From NCBI GenBank assembly GCA_030549205.1, contig JAUKTV010000004.1:2914001-2978000 (forward strand): a stretch of 64,000 bases of DNA. The letters are read 5' to 3'. This document shows positions 24,165 through 36,792 of the stretch, one piece after another (position 1 is the stretch's first letter; every line of letters starts with the position of its first letter). The position numbers and the translations under genes are program-made. The notes beneath the pieces are model-generated. The model did not search any database. It was not told the DNA's origin and saw only the letters and a list, made by a program, of their open reading frames with translations. Origin of the DNA: Apiosordaria backusii (taxonomy: Eukaryota; Ascomycota; Sordariomycetes; Sordariales; Lasiosphaeriaceae).

Positions 24165-24908
24165 TCGGTTTTTATACCATTTACTTCTATTTGATCTTCA
24201 CATATTCCCCATCCCCTTCGAGTAATCTCCTACTCATCTCGTGGATTCAAGACGCTGGAGAGATTCTACGACTTGCGCTGCCACTAGAGTCGCTTCGATA
24301 CATCAATAGGTCCTCCTGGTCTGCCTTCGTACCTCACCAGCCTTGGTACATCGACTTGGCAGTATTTCAGCATCATTCTGCTTCTTGCTTCTGAGCATTA
24401 ACATCGATATCTGTCGATTTGCCTGTCGTTCTAGGCACTTCATTGCGTAGGTATGTGTTGCACCCCAAAGGGTTGTGACCGACCGCTCTGTCCTCCTTCC
24501 AGTCAGCACATTGCTCTTGCCAGATAACCCACTCCTGCCTTCTTTGCCCTGCCCCCACCATACTTTCCCTTCTTACCTGCCTACCCATTACCCTGCCTCA
24601 CCGACTTCCTGAGCACCCTCCAAAAAATCTCTGTATCCCATCCCAGAGCATCTCCTCATTTCTGTCCGACTGTTTCCATTACTACAACCTCAATTTCATC
24701 CAACCGGCTCATCCGAGTTTTGTTTCAACAGTCGCCCTCTCTAACTATCTCTCAGACTACCATTATCGATCGGTTGTCCCAGACAGCCCTTTGTTCCGCT
24801 TCCGAGGACTAGACCACTCGACTCCATCACCTTCCTTAGCATCGACTTGGGACACTGCCTAGTGCTACATCACGTCATCTTCAGACATCGGCGTGACGCC
24901 TAGCCACC

Positions 24909-27900
24909 ATGTCTCTTGACAAGGAGGACAATGATATGACTTCCGAGGAGCTGGCCCGCGAGGCTGCCGCTCGGCAAGCCATGATGGTAATATCCTTTCC
25001 TCATATTTCCCATGCAACAAACTGCTAACTACTCACAGGATGACTTGGGCATAGCCAGAATGGACGAACTTCCTATGGATGATGGGGAGTTGGCAGACAG
25101 AAGAAACACCGATAAGGGCAGCAAGGGCGGTAAGGGCGGCAAAAAGCATGGTCACAATCATCACACCGACCATCAGCCCGAAGTTGAGTATCGCCGTCGC
25201 CGTCAAAACCCGAATGCCGCTCTCGTGGAGAGAGGCGCTAAGATGAGCAATGTCTGGAACGGTAATTTACTCTTGGCCTTCCATTAAATGCTAGTTACTG
25301 ACATTTGACAGATGCGATTGCGTCCGGCGCCTTTGATGATGATGATGCCGCTGAGGTGAAAGGACTTGACGACCTCGGTGGTGCCCGCCTCCACGCCAAG
25401 AGCAAGACATTGACCTTGCTGAACTACCAGCGCAATAAGTGAGTCTGCTGTCGGCCTGTGATCATGCTAAGAAAGGTTTCCTATGCTAACGTAACAACAG
25501 CCTTCCTCCCTTTGCAATGCAACCCCCCGCAAAGAAGCAGCGGACCTCGCACGAGCAAATCGATCGGGCGTTCAAGAACAAGGAACCGTTGGGTGGTCAT
25601 CACAACCGAAACCAGAACGCGTCCAGCTCCAAGATGGCTGCTCCCTCTCGGCACTCTTCAAGCTCTGCGGTGCCCAGTCGCTCTATGGCAAGGTCTGCAC
25701 AACCCCCCGGACCGTCTCTCAGACTTTGGGAAACGCCGCGATCCCAGTATCCCAGTATGGTGGAAACCAGCAAATCGCCAATCCCCCCAATATGGCTGCT
25801 CGGGCAGAGGTCCTACTCACCCCTCCTGGGAAGAATGCTTCAATGCCTTCCATTGTCTTCTTGACGGTGGCTGGAGCGCCAATTCTGGGCTACTGCATGA
25901 TGTTCGTGGAGAACAAGTTGTTTGCTCAGTTCACTATCTCTGAATACCAGGATTTTATGTCCAGCGACTTGACTCTCTCACTTCATTTCGGGGAGAATGT
26001 TCTATTCTTCAGCCTGACGTTCAGAAACACCTCCGAACTCGAGGGTTTCCTCAAAGTTTTGAGAGAGATTAAAGCCGGCAAGTATGCTGTGGTAGCCGTT
26101 GAGTCCTCCGCCCAGAGGCCTGCTCCTGATACGTCCATTGGTCCCAAGAAGAGCGCTCCTACGAAGGTTGCTCCCGCGAAGACTGCTCCCGCGAAGACTG
26201 CTCCCGCGAAGACTGCTCCCGAGAAGGCCGCCCCCGCGGAGTCTACTTTTGAGAAGCCTGTGGTCCATTTGCCGCCGCCCACGGCTCAGGCGGCCGTCCC
26301 CACTCCCAAGACGGTTCAATACGCTTCTCGCATCCTCACAGGTGAAGCCAGTAGCAACCGGCAACCCGGTGAGCAGCAAAGAGCACATTCGGCGCAAGGT
26401 GTTCTCATCAACCTGGATGCCAATGATACTAGCCACGTCTCGGATCGCCGCAGCTCGGAGGCATCAGCGCTGCTGTCTACCCTGCAGCCTTATGGCAAGG
26501 GTGACTCTAAAGCAATCACACTGACCCAGAACGGTGCCTCGGAGGAGCAATCTGCTCCGGCGCCATATGACCACAACAATAGCAGGGCAAATACACCCGC
26601 ACAAAATGGCGCTTTGACACTGGAGCCTTTTAAGTTATCGGTGCCTGAAGCAATTGCGATGTGTCGTAACATCCTCGCCACTTTCATATTGAAGAAAGCT
26701 GGTGGGAAAACCAAGAGAGAGCTTGCTGCCACGGTGGATGGAATCCGAGAAGCTGTCATGGAAGTGGTTTGCGGGGACTTCACGGAATCTGAGCGGCAAG
26801 ACATCATCGCACAGATCGAGGTGTATCTCAATTCATCTGCTGCTACATCTGGGCAACACCACCGACTTAAGTACACAAAGGAAGAGATGTATGGCATGAT
26901 TAAGAATCAAGTCCAACCCCCGCCGTGGTTGTCGAATCTCACTTTCCTTCCTCCTCGTACTGAAACTCGACAGCCGCCACGTCTTGAGAATCCTCTGTAC
27001 ACTCACCCTGTCGATGATGTTGTTACTAAGCAGCACATCCGCAAGTCGACGATGGGCATGGACTGGGTGTTGGGGAAAACAAAGTCGTCTGTGTCCGCGG
27101 CTTCGGAGCAGCCCCTTGCAGTGGGAAAAGCAGAGTCATCTAAGCCTGCCCCTGTCAAGCCGCCTGTAGCTGAGAAGGCCAAGGAGAATACCTCTGTGCA
27201 AACATCAACTACCACCTCACAGCCTTCGCAGGATCCCGCGAGATCCAAGCCCGAGCCTCGCAAGCCTGATGTTGGCCTTCAGGCCTCACGTTGGTCTTCG
27301 GTTACTGCTGCTCCAATCCAGCACAGCAATGCCTTTACGGGACTTCCATATGAGAATCGCTGGAAGAAGGGAAGTTACCTCTACGATCTTGCCCAGCTTG
27401 ACCCGCAAGCCAAGGTTGAGGCGCCAATCGAAGATGTGGTGGAGTTCTTCCTTCCAACCTCACAGGCGGGTGGGCAAGCGGCAGCGTTGTCATCTTTTCA
27501 GATGCTCAACGGCAACCCGACTTTGCAATCGTCTGCCAGTGACTTGAGCAGTGACACTCAAGTGCGCGATCTTGGGCGCCAAATGGCACAACTCACGCTC
27601 AAGTCACCATCAGGATCCCGAGCAACCTCTTGCTCTAGTGTGCAGAGGGAGTCGATTGATCAGGTGTCGCAACTGATCCCCATTGAAGAGGATCTGACTG
27701 CTTCTCCCTTCAACGCGGCTGCGCGGACGTTCACACCGACCGTACGCGCCTTTGCTCCCCCTACGTCGACTCCACCGCCCGCCAACCCGAATACTCCTTC
27801 CAGTACATCGACTCTGCGCGGCCTTGGAGCGTCTCGTCATGCTAGTAGAGCGGCACTGCCGACCGCTGGCCAGTTCAACTTCCATCTTCCCAAGTCTCCG

Positions 27901-27909
27901 CTTAAGTGA
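24909..27909 (+). CDS. large disordered protein of unknown function with TAPAK repeats
   Basis: Exons 24909-24986, 25039-25261, 25312-25438, 25501-25669 and 25723-27909 would give 927 residues. The first three introns (50-62 nt) have good donors and phases. The fourth (25670-25722, GTGCCC to CTCAG) is weak, but a frame change is needed there; a 1-bp indel is the alternative. The N terminus is acidic then basic with GGKGGKKHGHNHHTDH. The central part has an ordered-looking domain (SIVFLTVAGAPILGYCMMFV ... LREIKAGKYAV). It is followed by tandem TAPAK repeats, a helical domain (EAIAMCRNILATFILKK) and a motif TMGMDWVLGKTKS. I recognise no family. The TMGMDWVLGK segment and the ordered blocks suggest a scaffold that binds partners, which is inference only. 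Confidence 0.65.
26155..26244 (+). repeat. 15-bp coding tandem repeat (TAPAK units)
   Basis: Unit GCTCCCGCGAAGACT, three near-perfect copies plus diverged flanking copies, encoding Pro-Ala-Lys repeats. Confidence 0.85.
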
Positions 27910-28429
27910 ATGCGCAGACTGTCCACAAGAGACAGAAGACATGGAGTTGACAATGGTCTTGGCTTTGCAGCCATCTCAACCATCATGTACTACTATGAGA
28001 TTTGGTGTCACATTCGGGAGGTACTTCAGAAAAAATATTGGGGGTTGGGAAGATTGTAACAACAGAAACGTGGTGAAAAGAATCTTGGGGCGATTTGGTG
28101 TCGGGTCAGGGGGGTAACCTGGCGTTTGAGAGAAGAGAGTTTGCTTATTAGCTCTGGGGTTTGGGGAGCTCGACGGATATTCACTACTTTCATGCAGCAT
28201 GGGGCTGCTTAGGTCTACTTGCGTTAGGTTCTACGAGGCTCAATTGAGCTATATATGAAGTTTCCGTTCTGAAAGCGACTGGTGCTCCGTGTGACTTTTG
28301 AGACACAGGGTGATATTGATTTCCAATGTGTCTAAGGTTATCGAAATGTCTAGGAATGAGCATAGATAAGTGGGTTATATGTTTGTAGACCTCCCAACGC
28401 ATGTGTGTTCATTATTTTATAACTTGTGT
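27910..28429. other. intergenic, convergent gene ends
   Basis: Between the 3' ends of the TAPAK-repeat gene and the YFH7-like kinase gene. No supported gene. Confidence 0.45.
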
Positions 28430-29339
28430 TTATGACGATGAAACAGGAGCCCACCCCCCATCCTCCCTGCTTTCTATCCTGATTACGTCCCCTTGTTCAT
28501 CAACCAGCTGCTCAATGACCTGCCTACCGTTGGGTATGTCGTTGAAGTCAGCCCTTTCCTCGCCCTTTTCGAGACTATCAACCAGCCCAGCGGCCAAATG
28601 TCTCTTTGCCAGCCTCTGGCGCAAAACTGGCTCAGGAGCGGAGATGAAGACCTTGATGCCGAGCAATGGGGGGATGGATGACCAGGGGGGTTTGTTGAGC
28701 ATTATATCTTCACCACCACGTATCGTCAGTCACACATATATCACGAGATAGGGGGATGGTGGACAAAGAAACATACAGTTCCCCTCCATGACTACAATCC
28801 TATGACTAGGTAATATCTCGATTGCGTTTTCGACTGGGTCCTTCAAGGCGTGGTCGAATGACGGGGCGTAGATTGGCCGTGTGGCGGGGGTGACGGGCTC
28901 AGAGAGGGCCGTGACGAGGGAGAGGAAGGCGGTGCCGTTGAAGGTTGGTTCTGAGCCGCGGTACTTGTGGGCGTGGGAGGGGTCGGGGAAGGTGTCGAGG
29001 GTGGAGCGGGGGTAGTGGTACCCGTCCAAAGGGAGGAAGATTGCGGTTTGGGGGAGGAGGGAGTTGAGGGTTGTGGTGAGGAGGGCTGAGAGGGTTGTTT
29101 TACCTGGGGGAGGGGTGAGGGTTAGTGGTAGGGAAGAGGGTAGAATGGGTGGAGGGGGATATAATGGGGAGGGTACCGGAGCCGGGAGGGCCGGATATGC
29201 CGATTACTGTTGGGTTGTTAGCTAGTAGGCTCCTTTGTAGAAGACAAGGGAAGGGCGACTGACACAGTCGACGGTCAGGGGGTGTTTGTTCGAGTTTGGA
29301 CCGGGCGAGGGAGACGATGTGTGCGAGGGAATCTTCCAT
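28430..29339 (-). CDS. yfh7: YFH7-like P-loop kinase (uridine kinase/phosphoribulokinase fold)
   Basis: Four exons, complement of 28430-28707, 28777-29103, 29177-29206 and 29264-29339, give 236 residues. The second exon is only 30 nt, and the Walker A loop GPPGSGKTT is split by an intron between GSG and KTT. Other family marks are the lid/substrate motif LPLDGYHYPRSTLD, HKYRGSEPTFNG, YAPSFDHALKDPVENAI, VVMEGNY and RLAKRHLAAGLVDS. Yeast Yfh7 is a structurally known P-loop kinase of the uridine kinase group whose substrate is not established. The short length matches the core kinase domain, without the ATPase-like extension of the yeast protein. Likely cytosolic. Confidence 0.85.
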
Positions 29340-29937
29340 GGTGATTGATGAAGAGAATGGAGGCTACAAAAACAGAAAAGTAGGGGATGGTAAGTCAAAA
29401 TTGAAATTCAGGATTGCTGCAGCGGAAAATAAGGCTGCGATTGTGTAGCTAGGATCCAGGCCTACTTGACGGTTAGGCCGAAGCGCAAGAAGCGATTGAT
29501 GCAGCTGCAAGTGAGAGTGCAAAGACTAGATTCTTGTCAGTTTATACCAGATTCTAAAAGCAGAAAAGGATAGACTTACAACACGAGGGCTACAAAACAC
29601 CAAACATTCACGTAGATGCAAGTGGACAAAGTGGACAAAGTGGACTTTCCCGGTGCGATGGCGAGTTCGGGGGATCGCCGGGGCGGAGGTCAAAGTCAAA
29701 AGGTGACTCCACACGGCGCCGTTGCCGAAAGCTAGGTTCAACCTCAACTTTTACACTCACTCACTCACTCACCAACAACCTCCACATTTTATTTTCACAA
29801 TTACGACCACCCACTAAAGCCGAACTTTCCCATTTCCAGCGATCTCACAAATCATTTCTGCGTCTTTCAACCTCTCTCATCAGACCTTACCTGCCCCCCC
29901 CCCCACCCAAATCTCTGCTTGCCACAGCTTCCCGAGA
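29340..29937. other. divergent promoter region
   Basis: Shared upstream region of the YFH7-like gene and the small gene at 29938. It contains three tandem copies of a GTGGACAAA unit near 29621-29645, a TCAC repeat near 29754-29770, and a C-rich run close to the right-hand start. Confidence 0.5.
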
Positions 29938-30429
29938 ATGGCAGACGACCTCCTCCTCAACCTCAACCTCTCCTCCTCCGACTCCGACCCAGAAGACTTG
30001 GCCTCCTGCCCCGCCAAAGAACCAGCCTCAAGAGCGGACCGCTCTGCGCTTTCCCAAGAGGCCTTTAATGCGCTGAAACAGTCGTATATCCCCCGTGTTG
30101 AGAACGGCGAGGTATGTCCCGCCCTCCCCTCAAATCTATTTCTTGCTGCACATAAATACTGATATTGCTCTTAGTTATGGCGAACAATCCCCTTCCCTCT
30201 CACTCCAGAATCAGACGCCAACCGGGGAGGCCTCATCAGCAAGCCCCAGGCTCAGGATTTGCTGCACGCGGTCGAGGAGCTGTATTTCTATCGGAGATAT
30301 ACCGAAGCTGTTGAGTTCCTGGACAGGATATGGGCTGATGGGGGCGAGGCGAAAATAGATGGGGAGACGAGGGAGTTGCTCAGGAAGTACGAGGGGAGGT
30401 GTAAATTTAGGTTGGCGGCTACACAATAA
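29938..30429 (+). CDS. small hypothetical protein (142 aa)
   Basis: Two exons (29938-30111, 30175-30429) with a 63-nt GTATGT-intron give 142 residues: MADDLLLNLNLSSSDSDPED, an acidic start, then LSQEAFNALKQSYIPRVENG and a helical C-terminal half with DLLHAVEELYFYRRYTEAVEFLDRIW, which looks like one TPR-like helical hairpin. I recognise no named family, though such short proteins with a single helical hairpin are common in ascomycetes. No signal or membrane segment. It shares a promoter region with the YFH7-like gene. Splice phase and third-position bias support a real gene. Confidence 0.7.
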
Positions 30430-31298
30430 GGACTGATAATTAAAAACAGCGTGGTCATGAACAAACATTTGAAGGGGTCACATCACTTAGATCACGGCAG
30501 AGCAAAAACAAGAGGTAGAACGTCATGAACGATGAATCATGCTCATAAAAGCTAGGTAGGCAAGCAATAGGTAGTAGGTCTAACCATTAAACCAGCACAG
30601 CGGAGAGTGTCCATTTTCATTTCCCAGTCTCTTCACTCCATCTTCTTCTATCTTCTCAAGATCCGCAAAACACACCAGCAGCAGTCTATAACTGTCTAAT
30701 GCCCGTCTTTTAATCACCCCCTGTAATAAATGAAGTCTATTCTCCTGATATCAAGAGCAGACCGTAAAGGAAAGGCATGAAAAGATAATATAATCGGGGG
30801 TATTTTCCCAAAACTCCTTTTTAAATGAAGAAAAGCACGAAAAACAAGGAGAGGGAAAAAGTGAAAAGCAACCCCTTGGTGCGAATGATGTTACAGTGTG
30901 AAAATGCTTCAAAAGTAAAAGAATCCCCGACGCCAAAGCTCCAGCCCAGTGTAAAGCCCCTCTATCCCGCGGCCGCCTTTTTGATAATGTGAAATGAGAC
31001 CCCTTTTCCGTAACCAGCCCCGAAGTGTGGGGCAAAAAATGCTAGTGGTGGTGGTGATGAGCCCCCCGGGGTGATGCCTTTGTTTCGGCGGTGCCCAGTT
31101 GATGGTCCCTTGTTGTTGTGCGTCTTGTTCGTCGGCCTTTGTTGGTGGTGTCGAGTCACACTCTTTCTGTTGCTCCGTTTTCTCCCGACGACAGCGGTCC
31201 TCCACATTAGAGAAGATGTTGCTATTTTCGTCATCACTGGTGTTGCTGCCGTGCTCGCCGCCAACGTCGTTCTTGTTGTGGTCGTCGACGGTAGCCTC
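30430..31298. other. intergenic, convergent gene ends
   Basis: Presumably 3' UTRs of the two flanking convergent genes. Open frames on both strands near 31000 show no family features. Confidence 0.45.
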
Positions 31299-31895
31299 CT
31301 AAGCAGCCATGCGGATGTTGACAGCCTGGGCTTGGATAAGCATCATCTTCTCACGCTCCCTCTCCTCGGCAAACACCCTCCTGCTCATGGCGAGCACAGC
31401 CTCGAAGCCTTCCTTGCCCTTGGCAGCGTTCTCGCGGAACCTCTTCACGAGCGTGTCCTCGATGCTGTTCTTAATCTTCTGCCACCCGCCGCACAGCGCC
31501 GTGATCTTGGCCGCCTGCTCAAATGCTGTCTGATGGTCGTTCAGCGGTCTGTAGACAACCGTCTCCTGCACGTTGAGCAAGTTGTTCCATGTGATGTTTT
31601 CCGACACCATGGTGACGGTCCGTTGTCTTGGGTCGACGTAGGAGGTCTCGAAGACTTGCTGCTCCTCCATGCCGCTGCCCATGATCTTCTTTAAGAAGTC
31701 TGGCATGCTCTGTTTGCAGGTGATGAGGCGTTCTGTCCGCAGAATGCCGGTCTCGGGATCGACGGTCCGGCTGATGGTGTCGACGGCGAGAACGTGGGTA
31801 GACTTGTCGTTCCATGGGCAGTATTTCCGCCAGTTGGCGGTTGATACCTCCTCCCAGGAGTAGTTAAAGGTTTCCGTGTTGGAAAAGACCTTCAT
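31299..31895 (-). CDS. PRELI/MSF1-domain mitochondrial lipid-transfer protein, Ups2/Slowmo-like
   Basis: A single exon of 198 residues. It starts MKVFSNTETFNYSWEEVSTA and shows the PRELI/MSF1 pattern: NWRKYCPWNDKSTHVLAVDT, TGILRTERLITCKQSMP, VDPRQRTVTMVSENITWNNL and YRPLNDHQTAFEQAAKIT. The start and the STHVLAVD segment are closest to Ups2/Ups3 and animal Slowmo rather than Ups1. Ups2 works with Mdm35 in the intermembrane space and moves phosphatidylserine to the inner membrane for conversion to phosphatidylethanolamine. No cleavable presequence is seen, as expected for proteins held there by Mdm35. Length matches the family. Confidence 0.9.
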   Translation of the reverse strand: MKVFSNTETFNYSWEEVSTANWRKYCPWNDKSTHVLAVDTISRTVDPETGILRTERLITCKQSMPDFLKKIMGSGMEEQQVFETSYVDPRQRTVTMVSENITWNNLLNVQETVVYRPLNDHQTAFEQAAKITALCGGWQKIKNSIEDTLVKRFRENAAKGKEGFEAVLAMSRRVFAEEREREKMMLIQAQAVNIRMAA

Positions 31896-33240
31896 TTTTG
31901 TGGTTTTCTGAGGATATGCTCTCAGCCGCAGAGTGCTTTGTCGTTTGTTGGTTGGCGGTTAAGGGATCGCCGACCGTACCGGATCTCCGATATTCGCGAT
32001 CGCGTGCGAGAGGGGGGTTGGTGACGCCGCGCAGAAAGAGGGAAGAAAAATCAATTGAACGTGTGAAAACGACGAAATTGACAATCGACCTTCCGCGTTG
32101 TCAAATATCAAGTGAATAAATGATCCGCCGTGCTGTATTTTGTTTTTTGTTTGTTTCAAAAACACAAAACCTTGTTCGCTCTGTGGCACATGCAAAAAAA
32201 TGGCAAAGGCAAAAAAGATGAGCCAGAAAATTATTGGTAAGATGGAGCCGAGGGGAGGGAGGGGGCCGGAATTTGCGGGCTTTTTTTAATACCAGAAGAT
32301 TTTCTTTTGGCCTGGGATGGCCGATTAGAAGAGCGCCTCCCCATTCCCGGTCCTTACTCGGCACTGACAGGCACAACCAAGCGCAAAATCTTATCAGAGG
32401 CGGGGGACCAATGCATCCCTGTCATCCCAAAAAAGAGGGGAGCGATGATGAAAAGAATCGGAACGGTGCGGGGACCGTCGACCGTTCTCGAACGTGATCG
32501 GCCCAATGGGAGTGCCGAGGGTTACCCCACGTTTGCGGAAGCGTCCAAAACGGTAACAACGGTATGTCATTTTGCCTTTCGATGGCGAACGCTGACTTTC
32601 AATGCTGTCACCGTCGTCATGGTTTGACCCTTCGTGCATGCTCGGTGGTTCCGAGAAATCCCTACCCTCAGCCGCCGAGATCATCACGGCGTCAGGACAA
32701 CAACACACGGCGACGATCCCGAACTTCGTAGAAACATCAGTGCCGATTTTCACATGTGCACGGTGGTGAGGCCGTTTGCAATGGCGAGATCGGTCCATGG
32801 AACGGATCCGGGGTGGACACCGCTCCATCGGTCCGGACCCGGCCCGTTCGGCGTTCTGGTTGGGCATTTGGAAGCAATGGGGCACGCATGCCATCAGGCA
32901 TTAGGCTTGCCAGCTCACCTTACCATCTCTTTTAGTTTCACCTAGTGTAGGCAAAAAGAAGGAAGTGGACACGTGGGATTGCTCTGGAAAGTGCATGTTG
33001 CTCGGTTTGTGGGAGATAGACCCATCCAGGCTGTCTTGATGCCCAGTCTGCGCTTCCCACACGGTGGAGCGTGCTTGGCGTTCTTGACTGACTTTGGTGT
33101 GAAAGACATAAAGCTCAGAAATATGGATAAATTTGCTAGCAATGACTTTTCAGACTCTGCATACATGTTGCCGTTGCATCAGATTTAGTCGGACAGGTTT
33201 CATGCTGTCAGACCAATACTCTCCTATGCTTCCACCCCCT
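31896..33240. other. intergenic, about 1.3 kb
   Basis: Promoter of the PRELI gene and 3' UTR of MetAP2. A 166-codon minus-strand frame at 32394-32894 has no motifs, and its amino-acid make-up (many Arg, His, Pro) is typical of chance frames in GC-rich DNA. Confidence 0.45.
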
Positions 33241-34687
<1,447 letters not shown>

Positions 34688-35060
34688 TGTGAGATTCTGG
34701 ATATGTGAATTAATGCTTTCGACTATGAAATGCAGAAAGTTGAAGAAGCCAACGCCTGATCCAAAGTGACGATAAGTCACAAAAGCCCCGCTTCTTTTTT
34801 CTCCTGTTTCTTGGCAGGGCGCGCTAGCTTGCTACCACCGCGGGGCAAATGCAGCGTTTGACAAGCAACCGCCACAAACCTATCAACTTGGCAGTTGCAC
34901 AAGCCACATTTGGACCCAGGTCTCCGTTTTCTCGCGCATCGATTTCGTCACTGGTGCTAATTCAAGGTGGAGCTCCTTATCCCCGTTGAACTTCTTGACT
35001 TACACGAACGACGACATCACGAACCTCATGATAACAACGTCTCAACGATCGGGATGAGGA
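34688..35060. promoter_or_regulatory. compact bidirectional promoter, MetAP2 / J-protein
   Basis: Only 373 bp separate the two divergent start codons, so the region must serve both. I see no clear named operator; a TTTTTTCTCC pyrimidine tract lies near 34795. Confidence 0.5.
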
Positions 35061-36074
35061 ATGCCATTTCGATACTACCATCCTCCACGCGGCGCGATTC
35101 CGCGCATCATTGCCAATCCCTCTCACAATGTCTCCTTCAACAACAACCTCCAACCTCGACGACCCTTCCACAGCTCCCGCCATGATAGAGCCGCCAGCAA
35201 CCCAGACGACTCAACCCACGACCACTACGAGACCCTAAACATCCAACCCAACGCCACCCCAGCTGAGATTAAGAAGTCCGCTTCTCATACCCCCCCCACA
35301 TTATCTCCCCTTATACTAACCTCTCCAAACAAGATCCTACTTCCACCTCTCCAAACTCCACCACCCAGACCACAACCCCTCCGACCCCTCCTCCTCCCAC
35401 CGCTTCATGCGCATCTCCGAAGCCTACATCATCCTCTCCCACCCCCAAAACCGCGCGAGGTACGACCGCTCTCGCGCCACCAACCCCCGCTACGCCCACC
35501 ACTTTCACCCCCACCCCACCAAGGGCTCCTACCACTCCACCAACCCCGCCGGCGGCCGCCCGGCCTCAGGCCTCTCCTCCCGCCGCAAAACACCCTTCCA
35601 AGGTCCCCCCCCTCCTTTTACAGATCCGGCGGCTGGGGCTCTCACGCTGCCAAACGCCGCGCTGCCCACGAGTCCTCCACCGCTCAGCCTGGCTCCCCGG
35701 AGGGTAAAACCCATCACCCCCCTCACCAACAGAATACCCAGGCAAAAGATCACCCTGGCTGGGCGGGTACAGGGGGTCCAGAATCAAACCCCGGAATGGG
35801 ATTTGGTCAGGATCCCTACTACAAGTATGGCTTTGGCGGGTTCGGGTACGGGACGAACACGGGATCGAACCCCTTTTTTGATCCGGACTCTCACACTCGG
35901 ACGCACAAGAGGGGCGATGAACGGCGCGCGAGGAGGGCGATGAAGAGGAGGGGGCTGAGCTTGGATGCGGATGATAACATGTTGGGTACCTTTTTTGTTT
36001 TGAGCGGGTGCGTGGTGGCTAGTGTGCTGGGGGCGATGGTTATTGGGGGAATGGGGGGCGGTATTGGACGGTGA
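35061..36074 (+). CDS. mitochondrial-type J-domain (DnaJ) membrane protein, one frameshift
   Basis: Exons 35061-35275 and 35334-36074, with a 58-nt intron (branch TACTAAC) inside the J-domain. The domain runs HYETLNIQPNATPAEIKKSY, HLSKLHHPDHNPSD (HPD present) and FMRISEAYIILSHPQNRARYD. The N terminus is Arg-rich with RRPFHSSR, as in mitochondrial presequences. A C8 run at 35605-35612 switches frame; one extra C joins RRKTPFQGPPP to SFYRSGGWGSHAAKRRA and gives 318 residues. The C terminus has a hydrophobic span (FFVLSGCVVASVLGAMVIGG). This suggests an Hsp70 co-chaperone of a mitochondrial membrane; the exact orthologue is not clear to me. As written the downstream frame is lost, so sequence error or recent damage must be settled. 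Confidence 0.75.
   Translation: MPFRYYHPPRGAIPRIIANPSHNVSFNNNLQPRRPFHSSRHDRAASNPDDSTHDHYETLNIQPNATPAEIKKSASHTPPTLSPLILTSPNKILLPPLQTPPPRPQPLRPLLLPPLHAHLRSLHHPLPPPKPREVRPLSRHQPPLRPPLSPPPHQGLLPLHQPRRRPPGLRPLLPPQNTLPRSPPSFYRSGGWGSHAAKRRAAHESSTAQPGSPEGKTHHPPHQQNTQAKDHPGWAGTGGPESNPGMGFGQDPYYKYGFGGFGYGTNTGSNPFFDPDSHTRTHKRGDERRARRAMKRRGLSLDADDNMLGTFFVLSGCVVASVLGAMVIGGMGGGIGR
35605..35612 (+). other. homopolymer frameshift in the J-protein gene
   Basis: A C8 run; the coding frames on either side join with one additional C. Confidence 0.6.
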
Positions 36075-36792
36075 ACAAGTTATTCAAGAAATCAGATGTG
36101 GAATACAATGGATGGAGATGGTGAGAGTATGTTGAGATGTGAAATTCTCAAAACGACAATGTAGCATAAGACAGGGTGGGTGGGGTTTGGTGATGAGGTA
36201 AACACCATCCCCCTATTACAGTACACATGTCTATTTATTTGTCCCTGATAGCGCGTATTTGTTTGTAAGGAGGGGGCTTGCATTACATAACATGGCATAT
36301 GAGATGATACAATTCATGGTAACCAATGAGAATACAAGGACTTTACGTTGCTGTTTACACCCACCCCCCTTTCAGTTTGACAAAAGTACCCCCAACTGTG
36401 AAGGCATCAATCAGTCAAGACTGTATAGGCGTATCTTAGGTACATTCTAGGTTGAACATCAAACAGAACTGTGTATGTCTGACATTACATAACAGCCACT
36501 GTCGCATATCTGGAAACTGTATCCCAATCTCAGTTGACACTGTCGCTATGAGATCGCTTCGCAAAGAATCATAGAAATCATGCATGTGTAGTTAGTCCCC
36601 TAGCATATCGTTCCATGACGCCATTGATCATCGCAATCCCATTTATTTTTTCGTCTAATTGATACACACACACACGGTGAATTTGATGCTGTATCCATTT
36701 CCTTCAGAAAAAAAACACAGAATCATCCAACGCCATGGCCTGCCCCATACCAACTCCTGCCAATCTTTGCAACAACCCTCGGGATATCAAAC
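36075..36792. other. intergenic, convergent gene ends
   Basis: 3' flanks of the J-protein and porin genes. No supported gene. Confidence 0.5.

Larger units (their letters stand above)
21855..24908. other. long intergenic region, about 3 kb
   Basis: Composition changes along the stretch: 21900-22700 is AT-richer with no coding look; 22849-23073 is an abrupt GC-rich open segment (see separate entry); 23100-23800 is mixed; from about 24000 onward CT/CA-rich sequence resembles a long transcribed leader of the gene starting at 24909. A CAC trinucleotide run lies at 24143-24164. Confidence 0.4.

Noticed and set aside
32394..32894. 166-codon minus-strand frame upstream of the PRELI gene
   Set aside because: Arg/His/Pro/Cys-rich sequence typical of chance frames in GC-rich DNA; the opposite strand is similarly open.
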